This document shows, in pieces, positions 1 to 7,914 of a stretch of DNA of 64,000 nt; position 1 is the stretch's first letter; the number at the start of each line of letters is the position of its first letter. A program made the translations under genes and the position numbers. The stretch is taken from the NCBI RefSeq assembly GCF_017798165.1, contig NZ_CP059068.1:3720001-3784000 (forward strand), in the 5' to 3' direction. Source of the stretch: Rhodoferax sp. AJA081-3. Its GTDB lineage: Bacteria > Pseudomonadota > Gammaproteobacteria > Burkholderiales > Burkholderiaceae_C. The notes under the pieces are model-generated. The model searched no databases. It saw nothing but the letters and a program-made list of their open reading frames with translations, and had not been told where the DNA came from.

Positions 1-1
1 T

Positions 2-430
2 GTCGAGCAGCGTACCGATCTGGACAAGTTGGTTGTCGAAATTGAAACCAATGGTGCCATTTCTGCTGAAGATGCCGTTCGCGCGTCTGCCAAGATTTTG
101 GTGGAACAACTGGCGGTGTTCGCACAGTTGGAAGGCAGCGAGTTGGCCGCATTTGATGCGCCTGCACCACGTGGCAATACGCAGTTCGATCCTATCCTGT
201 TGCGTCCTGTGGACGAGCTGGAATTGACAGTTCGCTCTGCCAACTGCCTGAAGGCCGAAAACATCTATTACATCGGTGACCTGATCCAGCGTACCGAAAA
301 CGAATTGCTCAAGACCCCGAATCTGGGTCGCAAGTCGCTGAATGAAATCAAGGAAGTCTTGGCTTCCCGCGGTCTGACACTGGGGATGAAGCTGGAAAGC
401 TGGCCACCTGCAGCGTTGGAAAAACGTTGA
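2..430 (+). CDS. rpoA: RNA polymerase alpha subunit, C-terminal part
   Basis: The reading frame is open from the left edge, so only the last ~142 residues are present. They hold the end of the N-terminal dimerisation domain, the linker, and the whole C-terminal domain. That domain begins near [18 protein letters not shown] and carries the helix-hairpin-helix region with [12 protein letters not shown] and [13 protein letters not shown]. The alpha-CTD binds UP elements and activators. The gene is followed at 537 by rplQ, the standard rpoA-rplQ order of the bacterial alpha operon, which supports the identification. The apparent TTG start at 29 is internal. Confidence 0.97.
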   Translation, partial: VEQRTDLDKLVVEIETNGAISAEDAVRASAKILVEQLAVFAQLEGSELAAFDAPAPRGNTQFDPILLRPVDELELTVRSANCLKAENIYYIGDLIQRTENELLKTPNLGRKSLNEIKEVLASRGLTLGMKLESWPPAALEKR

Positions 431-536
431 TTCAACGCTTTCACTAAAAGCGCAAATTTTTTCGAACCCTCCGGGGTTCAACGCACAGGGCAGTACCTGA
501 TACGGCTGCCCACTTAAAACTCAAAGGAAATCTACC

Positions 537-932
537 ATGCGTCACGGACACGGACTACGTAAACTCAATCGCACCAGCTCACACCGCCTGGCAATGCTGC
601 GCAACATGATGAATTCGCTCATCGAGCACGAAGTCATCAAGACCACAGTACCCAAGGCCAAGGAACTGCGCCGCGTGGTTGAGCCCATGATCACCCTAGC
701 GAAGGAAGCCACTGTTGCCAACCGCCGTCTGGCGTTTGACCGCCTGCGCGACCGTGACAGCGTGACCAAACTGTTTAATGACCTGGGTCCCCGTTTTGCG
801 GCCCGTCCAGGCGGCTACACCCGCATCTTGAAAATGGGTTTCCGTGTTGGCGACAACGCGCCCATGGCTTTGGTGGAATTGGTTGACCGTCCTGCTGCTG
901 CAGAAACAAATCCTGAAACAGCTGCAGAATAA
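537..932 (+). CDS. rplQ: 50S ribosomal protein L17
   Basis: This 131-residue protein begins [17 protein letters not shown], the typical L17 N terminus. It continues with the [20 protein letters not shown] segment and the late [22 protein letters not shown] region (split here as [10 protein letters not shown] and GFRVGDNAP). L17 is a large-subunit protein near the exit tunnel. The ATG is preceded by AAAGGAAA. It lies 106 bases after rpoA in the conserved order and is presumably co-transcribed with it. The C-terminal Ala/Glu-rich tail ([13 protein letters not shown]) is the variable extension common in betaproteobacteria. Confidence 0.98.
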   Translation: MRHGHGLRKLNRTSSHRLAMLRNMMNSLIEHEVIKTTVPKAKELRRVVEPMITLAKEATVANRRLAFDRLRDRDSVTKLFNDLGPRFAARPGGYTRILKMGFRVGDNAPMALVELVDRPAAAETNPETAAE

Positions 933-940
933 GCTATAAT
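912..940 (+). promoter_or_regulatory. possible sigma-70 promoter for the initiator tRNA
   Basis: A perfect TATAAT lies at 935-940, just after the rplQ stop codon and 11 bases before the tRNA. No convincing -35 hexamer is visible at the 17-base spacing (912-917 reads CCTGAA). The tRNA could therefore have its own extended or activator-independent start, or simply be read through from the alpha operon. Confidence 0.4.
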
Positions 941-950
941 AGAAATCTAC

Positions 951-1027
<77 letters not shown>

Positions 1028-1054
1028 AATCAGTAAGCGGTCTCCGCTGACAGC

Positions 1055-1085
1055 AAACGCCCACTTCAAGTGGGCGTTTTGTTTT
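1055..1085 (+). terminator. rho-independent terminator after tRNA-fMet
   Basis: The arms AAACGCCCACTT and AAGTGGGCGTTT form a strong hairpin followed by TTGTTTTG. It ends the rplQ/tRNA transcript. The A-rich left side may let it also act for the leftward gene ending at 1095. Confidence 0.9.
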
Positions 1086-1094
1086 GTGCGCCTA

Positions 1095-2183
1095 TCAGTT
1101 GTGGCGCAGCAGGTCACCAAAAACTGTGCGCTGACCCTCTCGTCGATCGTCGCCTGGCGCGTCGTACAAGACCAGCCAGCTAGGCTTACCGCCCGACAAT
1201 GCTGGAGGCAGGTCGCAGATGGCCTCGGCGCGGTTGGTACCGCGTCCGTGCGGCAGTACGATCGACTCGGTCAGAGTCGACTCAAAACGAATCGGTTCTC
1301 GGTTGGCTGCCAATACTGCTTTCGCCGCTGGCCATTTGAAAACGCGGATTTCTCCGTTCAGCACCATCGTCGGGCCGGCCAGGATATAAAGGTCCTCACC
1401 ACAAAAGTGCAGGTCGCGCACACCCAGACCGTCTAGTTGCAAGAAGTGTTTGCGCATCAGCAAGCCGCTGTCATCCAGCGGCGCCAGACGCAACTGATCG
1501 CCCCGTGCTTCTAACTTGATCTCCAGCAGCGCAGACCAGCCACGCAGCACCGGCCCACGCAGACCCAGCAGCAACCTGGGGCCATTTACCGCCAGGCCTT
1601 CGATGTCAAAGCCATTGTCCTTGCCCGGTATTGCCATATAGGGCCCGAAGTGCGGGTCGTTGGCCAGTGCGCGGGTCAGCAGGTTGTCGTGTGAGTCGCC
1701 TTTCAGCCGCAGTGCTTGCCGCCCATCCTTGGCCCTGCGAACGAGGCAGGGCGCGCCGTGTGCGTCGGGCTCGATGGGTATGCAGGCCAGCAGCCGACGG
1801 TTGCCGTCAAGCGTAACCTTGGCCAGGCGCTTGGCGTTGTCTGCGTGGTCCCTGTCCGGCTTGGCGTTTTTGCGTTTCAGGCCATGTGATCCGACCACCC
1901 AAAGAAAGCCTTCCGCTACCGCCATGCCTTCCAGGTCGGCCTCTTCTTCGGCTGAGCCGGGCAGGTCCAGCAGATCGGACAGTGGAAAGTCGCGCACTTC
2001 GCCAAACCGCAGAGACTCGGGCCCGACGGGGTCGAGCCGCCGCAAACGGTCGATGCCGCAGGCTTCATCACCCGCTACCCAGAGCCAGTCGCCTGTGAAG
2101 GCGGCACCCGACAGGTTGGTCTGAACTAACGAGTCCGGCGCAAACTCCAGACGGACAGCATTCGCGTTTCGGGCATTAGGCAT
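1095..2183 (-). CDS. DUF3616-like protein of unknown function
   Basis: This protein of 362 residues has repeated blocks of the type LSGAAFTGDWLWVAGDE, LEGMAVAEGFLWVVGSHG and DIEGLAVNGPRLLLGLRGP. The pattern suggests a beta-propeller-like fold, and the closest family I recall is DUF3616. There is no signal peptide or membrane segment, so it is probably cytoplasmic. It is transcribed alone, convergent with the tRNA gene, and divergent from the ASCH gene at 2317. No catalytic motif is apparent. The family call is from memory of such repeats and is moderate; the coding status is firm because of length and composition. Confidence 0.65.
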   Translation of the reverse strand: MPNARNANAVRLEFAPDSLVQTNLSGAAFTGDWLWVAGDEACGIDRLRRLDPVGPESLRFGEVRDFPLSDLLDLPGSAEEEADLEGMAVAEGFLWVVGSHGLKRKNAKPDRDHADNAKRLAKVTLDGNRRLLACIPIEPDAHGAPCLVRRAKDGRQALRLKGDSHDNLLTRALANDPHFGPYMAIPGKDNGFDIEGLAVNGPRLLLGLRGPVLRGWSALLEIKLEARGDQLRLAPLDDSGLLMRKHFLQLDGLGVRDLHFCGEDLYILAGPTMVLNGEIRVFKWPAAKAVLAANREPIRFESTLTESIVLPHGRGTNRAEAICDLPPALSGGKPSWLVLYDAPGDDRREGQRTVFGDLLRHN

Positions 2184-2316
2184 CGGATAGGTTCTCTGGT
2201 GGATACATTGCGAAGCAGACCTGCGCCTCAGACCGCATGGCCCGCACAGGGCTCAGATTCGGCGCACAAAAGAAGCGGACACATGACAATCATGATTTTT
2301 TCTACCGAAGGTTTTC

Positions 2317-2802
2317 ATGACTATCCCCGCATCTATAGCAGCCTTCTGGGCTGATTTTTGCGCCGCATCTGGCGGCGACCATTCGGCCCGCTTTTGCGAA
2401 GCCTACCACTTTGACGATAACCAGCCGAGTGCAGATGAATTGGCGGTGCTTGTACTGCGGGGTATCAAGCGTGCAACCGCCGGATTGGCCTGGTCATTCG
2501 AGGAGGAGGGCAGGGCCCTCCCCAAAGTTGGCGATCTGAATGTGGTGACCGACTGGTCCGGAAAGCCCGTGTGTGTGATTGAGACTGTCACAGTGGACAT
2601 CGTGCCGTATGACCAAGTTGGCGCGGAGTTTGCCGCGATAGAAGGAGAAGGCGACGGCTCCCTGGCGTACTGGCAGCGTATCCACAGCGCCTACTTCGCA
2701 CGGGAATGTGCGCGTATTGGCCGGCAGCCCAGCGGCACCATGCCCATCGTGTGTGAATGTTTTCACGTCGTCTATCGCCCGAACACCCCGCAGGCCACCT
2801 AG
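2317..2802 (+). CDS. ASCH domain protein
   Basis: This 161-residue protein matches the larger ASCH/YqfB-like type: an N-terminal helix (IAAFWADFCAASGGD), then LVLRGIKRATAGL, PKVGDLNVVTDWSGKPVCVI and a C-terminal VCECFHVVYR strand. ASCH domains have a PUA-like beta barrel. They are thought to bind RNA or modified nucleosides, and some members hydrolyse N4-acylcytidine. The K-x-T-A-G element in KRATAGL corresponds to the family's signature. It is a single gene with an upstream region shared with the divergent gene ending at 2183. Substrate is unknown. Confidence 0.8.
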   Translation: MTIPASIAAFWADFCAASGGDHSARFCEAYHFDDNQPSADELAVLVLRGIKRATAGLAWSFEEEGRALPKVGDLNVVTDWSGKPVCVIETVTVDIVPYDQVGAEFAAIEGEGDGSLAYWQRIHSAYFARECARIGRQPSGTMPIVCECFHVVYRPNTPQAT

Positions 2803-2918
2803 GCCGTGTGTAGTGGCTGGCACAACATTGCTGAACCCGCGTGCAGTGTGGCGTGTCGCACAGAAGGATTGGGCTCTGCAAAATACGATGGCGTCACTTT
2901 GAACGAGGACAAGCAACC

Positions 2919-3128
2919 ATGAAACGTATGAAATGTATCGGTGCCCAATGTGTCGACGAGACGGAACTGACAGCCCCGCCGACCACTGTACCCATGGCAT
3001 GCCGACGCAACCATGGCGACAGCGAGAACCGCAGCTTTGTCAGTGCCAGCTATTACTCGGATGAACCTGCAATGTCTGCTCTGCAGATGGCATTGTTTGA
3101 TGACCCCCGCATGGGTGCACGTCTGTAG
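2919..3128 (+). CDS. small hypothetical protein
   Basis: This frame of 69 codons starts MKRMKCIGAQCVDETELTA at an ATG preceded by GAGGAC at 2905-2910. The frame extends further upstream, but the ribosome site and the change in composition favour this start. It has two Cys near the N terminus (KCIGAQC) and a third mid-protein, no membrane segment, and an acidic centre. I do not recognise a family. It occupies the space between the ASCH gene and the sorbosone dehydrogenase-like gene. It could be a spurious ORF. Confidence 0.4.
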   Translation: MKRMKCIGAQCVDETELTAPPTTVPMACRRNHGDSENRSFVSASYYSDEPAMSALQMALFDDPRMGARL

Positions 3129-3191
3129 ACGAAAGCGTGTGCAGCTTGGGCCGGGACCGTGCAGAATGCTCGGACCAAGAGGAACCATCCT

Positions 3192-4349
3192 ATGTACCCA
3201 TTCCCCGCGGACAGGCCAGCAAAGATGTTACTGGCGTCCATCGTTGCACTGGGCGTCGTCGCCTTCCACAATACTGCGGCCCTGGCCGCTGCGCCCGATG
3301 TACGCACGTTGCGGGTGCCAGCTGGGTTTCAGATTGAGGTGCTGACCGACGCAGTGCCCAATGCGCGCCAGATGGCACTGGGTGCGTTCAAGGACGGCAA
3401 AGGTGTGTTGTACGTCGGAAGCAGAAGCGCTGGAAACGTCTATGCCGTAGAGATAGACCAGGATCGCGCCAAAGCAGTGCACACGGTGGCATCCGGTCTG
3501 CAGATGCCGGTTGGCGTGGCCTGGCGCGACGGGCAATTGTTTGTGTCTGCCGTGTCCCGGATCCTGCGCTTCGACGGCATTGACAACCGCATCACCAACC
3601 CTCCGGCTCCGGTCACCGTCACCAGTGGTTTTCCGGCGGATACGCACCACGGGTGGAAATTCATCGCCTTTGGCCCCGACGGCCTGTTGTATGTACCGGT
3701 GGGCGCGCCTTGTAATGTGTGTGAGTCTGACGCGCGTTACGCCAACATCCAGCGCATGAAGCCCGATGGCAGCGCACTCGAAACCGTGGCGCACGGAGTG
3801 CGCAATTCGGTCGGGTTCGACTGGTATCCGCGTGACCGCGCGTTGTGGTTCACCGATAACGGGCGTGACCTGCAGGGCGACGATCTACCCAGTGACGAAC
3901 TCAACCGCTTGGAAAAAACCGGCCAGCACTTTGGCTTCCCGTATTGCCACCAGGGCGATGTGCGTGACCCTGAATTCGGCAGCAAACGCCTATGCACGGA
4001 ATTCGTAGCCCCGGTTGCCAAACTCGGTGCCCATGTGGCTGCGCTGGGCATGCGGTTTTACACCGGCCAACAGTTTCCCGTGGCCTACCGCAACAGTATC
4101 TTTATTGCCGAACATGGTTCGTGGAACCGCAGTTCCAAAGTCGGCTACCGGGTTGTGCGTGTGATGCTGGACGCGCAGGGCAAGGTCACGGGGCAGGAGA
4201 CTTTTATGGACGGCTGGCTGGGCAAAGATGCGGCCGGCAAGGAGACCGTCAGTGGGCGCCCGGTGGATGTGCTGGTGATGCCCGATGGCTCCCTGCTCGT
4301 CAGCGACGACAGCGCCGGTGTGATTTACCGCGTTCGCTACCAGCCGTGA
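3192..4349 (+). CDS. sorbosone dehydrogenase/PQQ-type sugar dehydrogenase family protein
   Basis: This secreted protein of 385 residues starts at the ATG at 3192, preceded by AGAGGA; an in-frame extension to 3159 lacks a ribosome site. An N-terminal signal segment ends near AALAAAPDV. The body shows the six-bladed propeller motifs of the soluble glucose/sorbosone dehydrogenase family: VPAGFQIEVL, GVAWRDGQLFVS, HHGWKFIAFGPDGLLYVPVG, LWFTDNGRD, and IAEHGSWNRS. Such enzymes oxidise aldoses or sugar aldehydes in the periplasm, often with PQQ. The CNVCESD pair of cysteines near the third blade recurs in the sorbosone subgroup. It is a single gene convergent with the next one; the substrate is not known. 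Confidence 0.8.
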   Translation: MYPFPADRPAKMLLASIVALGVVAFHNTAALAAAPDVRTLRVPAGFQIEVLTDAVPNARQMALGAFKDGKGVLYVGSRSAGNVYAVEIDQDRAKAVHTVASGLQMPVGVAWRDGQLFVSAVSRILRFDGIDNRITNPPAPVTVTSGFPADTHHGWKFIAFGPDGLLYVPVGAPCNVCESDARYANIQRMKPDGSALETVAHGVRNSVGFDWYPRDRALWFTDNGRDLQGDDLPSDELNRLEKTGQHFGFPYCHQGDVRDPEFGSKRLCTEFVAPVAKLGAHVAALGMRFYTGQQFPVAYRNSIFIAEHGSWNRSSKVGYRVVRVMLDAQGKVTGQETFMDGWLGKDAAGKETVSGRPVDVLVMPDGSLLVSDDSAGVIYRVRYQP

Positions 4350-4374
4350 ATGCCCTTGGGCAGGCGCACACAAA

Positions 4375-5115
4375 CTAAGTCGGACCGATCCAACGGCCAG
4401 AACCCGGGCACACACTGGCCGGTGCGCCGTTACGCCAGACCTGCTCTTGTGAGACTAACAATGCAGTCGATGGGTCGGTGTCAAAGCGGATCTGCAAAGC
4501 CTGCGCAACGCCGGCATGTTCAATCGCAAGCTCCCAGGTCAGGAATGCCAAGGTGCAATCCAGATCGACCGGAAAATCGGCCGCATCAAAGCCACTGGCA
4601 CCGCGCGGAATCACGGCATGCGGCTGGCACGTATCAAATATCACCACCGTACCTCGGCCCAATGCAATGCGCTGGCCGGTGGACGGGAAGTGCAAATCCA
4701 AACCCCTGTCATCACCCAGAAAAAGATTGCAGAAAGCCGAGCCACCGTACTGGGCGCCGTCGTGGTGGTAACGCGCACCACGGCAGACCATCAAGGCCAT
4801 GTCGCTGCTTGCCAGCAGGCCCGTCAGACCCAGCGTGTGGGTCCACGCGCTTACCGCCTGCACACAACGCCCGTAGTCCGGCCAGCGCATCCGCGCGCGC
4901 GCCAAGGGCAGCTCCTCAACGTCACCAGGCTCCAACGCCAGGTGGTGCCGTATCTCGCGCTCCCAATCCGCCACCAGCTTCGCGGGCAGCGCGGGGATAT
5001 CGACGGTGCCAGACAGCACCCCGCCACCCACACTGCGGCTGCGCATGGAACCATGGCTCCGGTAATAACAGCTCAGGGCCTCGCGCATGTCGTGGTTTTG
5101 CGGGGATGGAAGCAT
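4375..5115 (-). CDS. 2-oxoglutarate/Fe(II) oxygenase-like protein
   Basis: This 246-residue cytoplasmic protein contains a double-stranded beta-helix signature. H117-x-D119 in RYHHDGAQYGG, a distal H166 in FDTCQPHAV and a following R171 correspond to the iron triad and the 2-oxoglutarate-binding Arg of this superfamily. Between them lies LGRGTVVIF, a typical core strand. It stands alone, convergent with the preceding gene with a 25-base gap. Its substrate cannot be deduced; hydroxylation of a small molecule or protein side chain is possible. Confidence 0.6.
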   Translation of the reverse strand: MLPSPQNHDMREALSCYYRSHGSMRSRSVGGGVLSGTVDIPALPAKLVADWEREIRHHLALEPGDVEELPLARARMRWPDYGRCVQAVSAWTHTLGLTGLLASSDMALMVCRGARYHHDGAQYGGSAFCNLFLGDDRGLDLHFPSTGQRIALGRGTVVIFDTCQPHAVIPRGASGFDAADFPVDLDCTLAFLTWELAIEHAGVAQALQIRFDTDPSTALLVSQEQVWRNGAPASVCPGSGRWIGPT

Positions 5116-5140
5116 GGTGAGGATGCAGAGAAGAAAGCGA

Positions 5141-5195
5141 AATACTATAAAAATAGTAGCAAAACAGTTAATAAATACGGGGGCTAGAGGCCAAT
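5141..5195 (-). repeat. AT-rich palindromic repeat, copy A
   Basis: Read on the minus strand this begins GGCCTCTAGCCCCCGT and then runs into an AT-rich tail containing TTTGCTACTATTT. The same head sequence occurs at 22880 (copy C) and related copies occur at 13613, 24232 and 40866. It lies upstream of the 2OG-oxygenase-like gene and next to a terminator. Confidence 0.75.
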
Positions 5196-5205
5196 TCTAC
5201 AAACA

Positions 5206-5233
5206 ACAAAGGCCCACAAGGGGCCTTTGTTTT
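5206..5233. terminator. bidirectional rho-independent terminator
   Basis: The arms ACAAAGGCCC and GGGCCTTTGT enclose ACAAG. A T run follows on the plus strand and a TTGTTGTTT run on the minus strand. Its position just past the stop of the histone-like gene makes it that gene's terminator. Confidence 0.85.
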
Positions 5234-5261
5234 GGGTGCCACCGTGGGGTGGCCATGCACA

Positions 5262-5594
5262 TTACTTCTTCACGACTTTCTTCGCAGCCTTCTTGGCAGG
5301 CGCAGCAGCCTTGGCGCTGGTCTTGCCCTTGGCGGCAACCGGTGCAGCTGCAGGCGCGGCTGCAGTCTTCAACGCGGTGCGCTGGTCACGCAAGGCCTGG
5401 ATCTCTGCGCCCAGTTTGTCTTTGCGCTCGGTCAGCTTTGCAATGCTGGCCGTGATCTTGGTGATGGCCTTGGCTGTTTTGGACACTGGGGCTTTTTTGG
5501 GAGCCGCTTTGACCATGGGCTTGGTTGCCTTTGCGGGGGTCTTTGTTTTAGAAGTTGTTGCCGCCTTGGGGGCCGCTTTTTTCGCAGTTGCCAT
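5262..5594 (-). CDS. histone H1-like Lys/Ala-rich DNA-binding protein
   Basis: This 110-residue very basic protein has three parts. Residues 1-45 are a Lys/Ala/Pro/Thr-rich tail of AAPKAA and KAAPKKAP type. Residues 45-75 form a helical, coiled-coil-like centre (ITASIAKLTERKDKLGAEIQ). The C terminus is a second Lys/Ala tail ending KKAAKKVVKK. This composition is that of betaproteobacterial histone H1-like and AlgP-like proteins that compact or bridge DNA. The start has AGGAA at a good distance. A terminator follows at 5206. Function is inferred from composition only. Confidence 0.75.
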   Translation of the reverse strand: MATAKKAAPKAATTSKTKTPAKATKPMVKAAPKKAPVSKTAKAITKITASIAKLTERKDKLGAEIQALRDQRTALKTAAAPAAAPVAAKGKTSAKAAAPAKKAAKKVVKK

Positions 5595-5840
5595 TTTTAA
5601 AATTCCTGTTTTTTATACCCGACACAGAACTTGTGCCGGACCCGTATTGTCGCAAGATTCTCGCGGGCCAAAAAATTACGTGAAATGTTGGTCGCGGACT
5701 CGCGCGATTCCACCCGTCACCGTATTAACCCTTGGTATCACGCCCAGCCGCAGTTCGTCACATACCAGATGCAATCGCAAGCTGGCGCAAATACATTCTC
5801 TTCAACGGGCCGCAGTGGTCTGACTTTCAGGAGAGATCAA

Positions 5841-6041
5841 ATGTTTACAGCCACCAACAACAACACACGTCTGACTGCTTTCACCTTTGCCGTATTGATG
5901 ACGATGATCGTGCATGGCAGCATGTTGCTGACCTTTCACGATGCAGCCAACGATGCCACGTTGGCGCAGACCACGCAGACCACGCAGACTCGCAACGTGG
6001 CCGTGCTCGATACCGTTACCATTGTTGGACGCCGTATCTAA
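5841..6041 (+). CDS. small single-pass membrane protein
   Basis: The start at 5841 follows AGGAGAG and gives a 66-residue product, MFTATNNNTRLTAF onward. A hydrophobic segment at about residues 12-32 (FTFAVLMTMIVHGSMLLTF) is followed by a Thr/Gln-rich stretch with TTQTTQT and a basic C terminus VGRRI. It could be a single membrane span or an uncleaved signal anchor. I do not recognise a family. The stop lies 8 bases before the start of the next small gene, so the two are probably co-transcribed. Confidence 0.6.
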   Translation: MFTATNNNTRLTAFTFAVLMTMIVHGSMLLTFHDAANDATLAQTTQTTQTRNVAVLDTVTIVGRRI

Positions 6042-6048
6042 CAATAGT

Positions 6049-6336
6049 ATGCAAACCTTCACGCCAGTTTCCATGCCATCCCCATCGGGGGCAGAGCTCA
6101 AAGCCGCACGCCTTGCCGCGGGGCTGAGTCAGGTGGATGCGGCTGAGCTGATGGCGTATCCGGTTCAGCCGGGTAGCCGTGGTGGCCTGCAGTCCCGCAC
6201 CTGGCAGGCCTTGGAGAGTGAAAGTGATCCGCGCAATATGCCGGGCCCCATCTTTGCGATGTTTCTGCTGTTGACCCGGCAGCATCCGCTTTATGCGCTG
6301 GTGGGCAAGGACACCACTACACCGGCAGGCCAATAG
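6049..6336 (+). CDS. small helix-turn-helix (XRE-like) protein
   Basis: This protein of 95 residues begins at the ATG at 6049. The segment GAELKAARLAAGLSQVDAAE matches the first two helices of Cro/XRE-type DNA-binding domains. Instead of the usual tight third helix it has a longer loop (YPVQPGSRGG) before RTWQALESESDPRNMP. A hydrophobic C-terminal helix FAMFLLLTRQHPLYAL follows. It is probably a DNA-binding regulator, but no target is visible. Its last 46 bases overlap the 3' end of the convergent thioesterase gene. Confidence 0.65.
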   Translation: MQTFTPVSMPSPSGAELKAARLAAGLSQVDAAELMAYPVQPGSRGGLQSRTWQALESESDPRNMPGPIFAMFLLLTRQHPLYALVGKDTTTPAGQ

Positions 6337-6743
6337 GTCGCGCAAAATTCGGGCGGCATGCGCCGTGGCTGCCCTGTGCTCAGTTCAATACACACCAGGT
6401 CCCAGCGGCCACGCAGAATCGTGGCGTGGTCCCGGTTGCGCACCAGTTGAAACCTGCGCTCCATGCTTAGTTTGCTGGTGGTGGCCATGAGCCAGGTGGC
6501 CATGGTCAACTCCTCCAGCGCACCTGTGGGCAACAGGTAGTCGTACTCACCGCGGCGAATGGCCATGGCCCTGTCCAGGCGCTGGTAGTCCGCCAGTGCC
6601 AGGCCCAGAGATTCGGAATGTGCCCAGCCTATCTTTTCGCACCACTGCACATAAACTGCATTGTTGGTGTGCTGCAAACCATCGATGTCGTCAACCTGTG
6701 GCTGGGCGGGCAGGGTGAATGGATTTGGATAGTCCCACACCAT
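6291..6743 (-). CDS. acyl-CoA thioesterase, hot-dog fold (4HBT)
   Basis: This 150-residue protein is of the YbgC/FadM-like hot-dog type. The N-terminal VDDIDGLQHTNNAVYVQWCE segment corresponds to the active-site block, with Asp in DGLQHTNN where 4-hydroxybenzoyl-CoA thioesterases have DxxGHxNN. It should hydrolyse acyl- or aroyl-CoA to free acid and CoA. It is translated just after the small protein at 6748 (4-base gap), so the two form an operon. In this aromatic-catabolic strain an aroyl-CoA substrate is conceivable but not shown. Confidence 0.8.
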   Translation of the reverse strand: MVWDYPNPFTLPAQPQVDDIDGLQHTNNAVYVQWCEKIGWAHSESLGLALADYQRLDRAMAIRRGEYDYLLPTGALEELTMATWLMATTSKLSMERRFQLVRNRDHATILRGRWDLVCIELSTGQPRRMPPEFCATYWPAGVVVSLPTSA

Positions 6744-6747
6744 CGGC

Positions 6748-6978
6748 CTAACCCAGCAGCGCCTGCTCTACGGCGGCCTTGGCGTCTTCAATGCCGGGGA
6801 AGAAGCGCGTAGGCTGGGGGGCGGCCTTGGGCATATGGCTGGGGGGAGGCCATAGGCGGTCATTCAGCCAACTGGCGGTAACGCCGCCAATATCCTTGGT
6901 TTTGAGCTCACACACGGGCACCCCATCCAGCAGGGCGGTGTACAAACCAGGCGACCCGTTCCAACTGATATTTGCCAT
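6748..6978 (-). CDS. small hypothetical protein upstream of the thioesterase
   Basis: The start at 6978 (MANISWNGSPGLYT) has GAGGA at the right distance; an in-frame extension to 7041 lacks one. The product has 76 residues, no signal peptide and no membrane segment. Motifs are GVPVCELKTKDIGG, WLNDRLWPPP and a C-terminal helix IEDAKAAVEQALL. It precedes the thioesterase with almost no gap, which suggests a shared mRNA. No family is recognised. Confidence 0.6.
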   Translation of the reverse strand: MANISWNGSPGLYTALLDGVPVCELKTKDIGGVTASWLNDRLWPPPSHMPKAAPQPTRFFPGIEDAKAAVEQALLG

Positions 6979-7134
6979 AGTGTCCTCGCATAAAGCTCTG
7001 AGCCCAGCTGAGAGATTGACCGTGGAAACCACGTACGTCAAGCAGAATTTGGGTCCCTGGCTGTCATCAACACCCGCTAAGATGGGCGCCTGGCAGGCAC
7101 CGCAGACCTGTTATTACACACGTCGTTTGGACCT

Positions 7135-7914
7135 ATGGAACTGAAATTGGTGTCGAAATCCGCGCGCGCAAAGGGCCGCCGCCTTGTGCATGCCGTGTTG
7201 GTGGTGCTGCTGATCCAGATTGCAGCCTGTACCTCGGTTCCCAGAACAGCGAGCACCGATAGCGGTCCCATCGCATCGGCCACCCGCGACGCAGCACCGC
7301 CGTTTGAACAGTGGCAACACTACCCCTTGCCGGGCAAGGAAGCCACCGATTTCTCCCTCGTACAGCTGGATGGACGCAAGGTGGTGGCGGCATCGGCCAA
7401 CGCATCGGCCAGCATGTTGCGCCAGGTGCTTCGCCGGGAGCCCGCCGATCTGGGCAAGATCAACTTCTCCTGGATGGTGCCCCAGCTGATTGAGCAGGCC
7501 GACATGGGCGTGCGCCAGACAGACGATTCACCGGTCCGCGTGGTGCTGGCGTTTGACGGCGACCGGTCCAAGTTCTCGATGAAGAATGCGATGTTGTCCG
7601 AGCTGTCGCTCACCATCACCGGCGAGCCCTTGCCCTATGCCACGCTGATGTATGTGTGGTGCAACACCCGACCGCCGGGCACCGTCATCATCAATCCACG
7701 CACCGACCGCATCCGCAAGCTGGTGGTGGAGTCGGGCGCCAAGGGCCTCAGCCGCTGGCTGAACTACGACCGCAATATCCGTGCAGACTTTGAAAAAGCC
7801 TTTGGAGAACCACCCGGCGCCCTGGTTGGCATAGGCATCATGACGGACACCGACAACACCAAAACCCAGACCCGTGCCTGGTACGGCCCGCTGAACCTGA
7901 CCGCCGTCCAATGA
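7135..7914 (+). CDS. hypothetical lipoprotein
   Basis: This 259-residue protein has a basic N terminus (KSARAKGRR), a hydrophobic stretch and the lipobox IQIAAC with the modified Cys at 32, followed by Thr. It is therefore a predicted lipoprotein sorted from the inner membrane. The mature part has VRVVLAFDGDRSKF, a CNTRPPGTVIINPRTDR block and GALVGIGIMTDTDNT. I recall proteins of this pattern (DUF3047-like) but am not certain of the family. It overlaps the methyltransferase start by 4 bases (ATGA), so the two are co-translated. Confidence 0.7.
   Translation: MELKLVSKSARAKGRRLVHAVLVVLLIQIAACTSVPRTASTDSGPIASATRDAAPPFEQWQHYPLPGKEATDFSLVQLDGRKVVAASANASASMLRQVLRREPADLGKINFSWMVPQLIEQADMGVRQTDDSPVRVVLAFDGDRSKFSMKNAMLSELSLTITGEPLPYATLMYVWCNTRPPGTVIINPRTDRIRKLVVESGAKGLSRWLNYDRNIRADFEKAFGEPPGALVGIGIMTDTDNTKTQTRAWYGPLNLTAVQ

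Noticed and set aside
4350..5187. Plus-strand frames opposite the 2OG-oxygenase-like gene
   Set aside because: They are Pro/Arg/His-rich with no motifs, while the minus strand has the iron-ligand pattern and normal composition.
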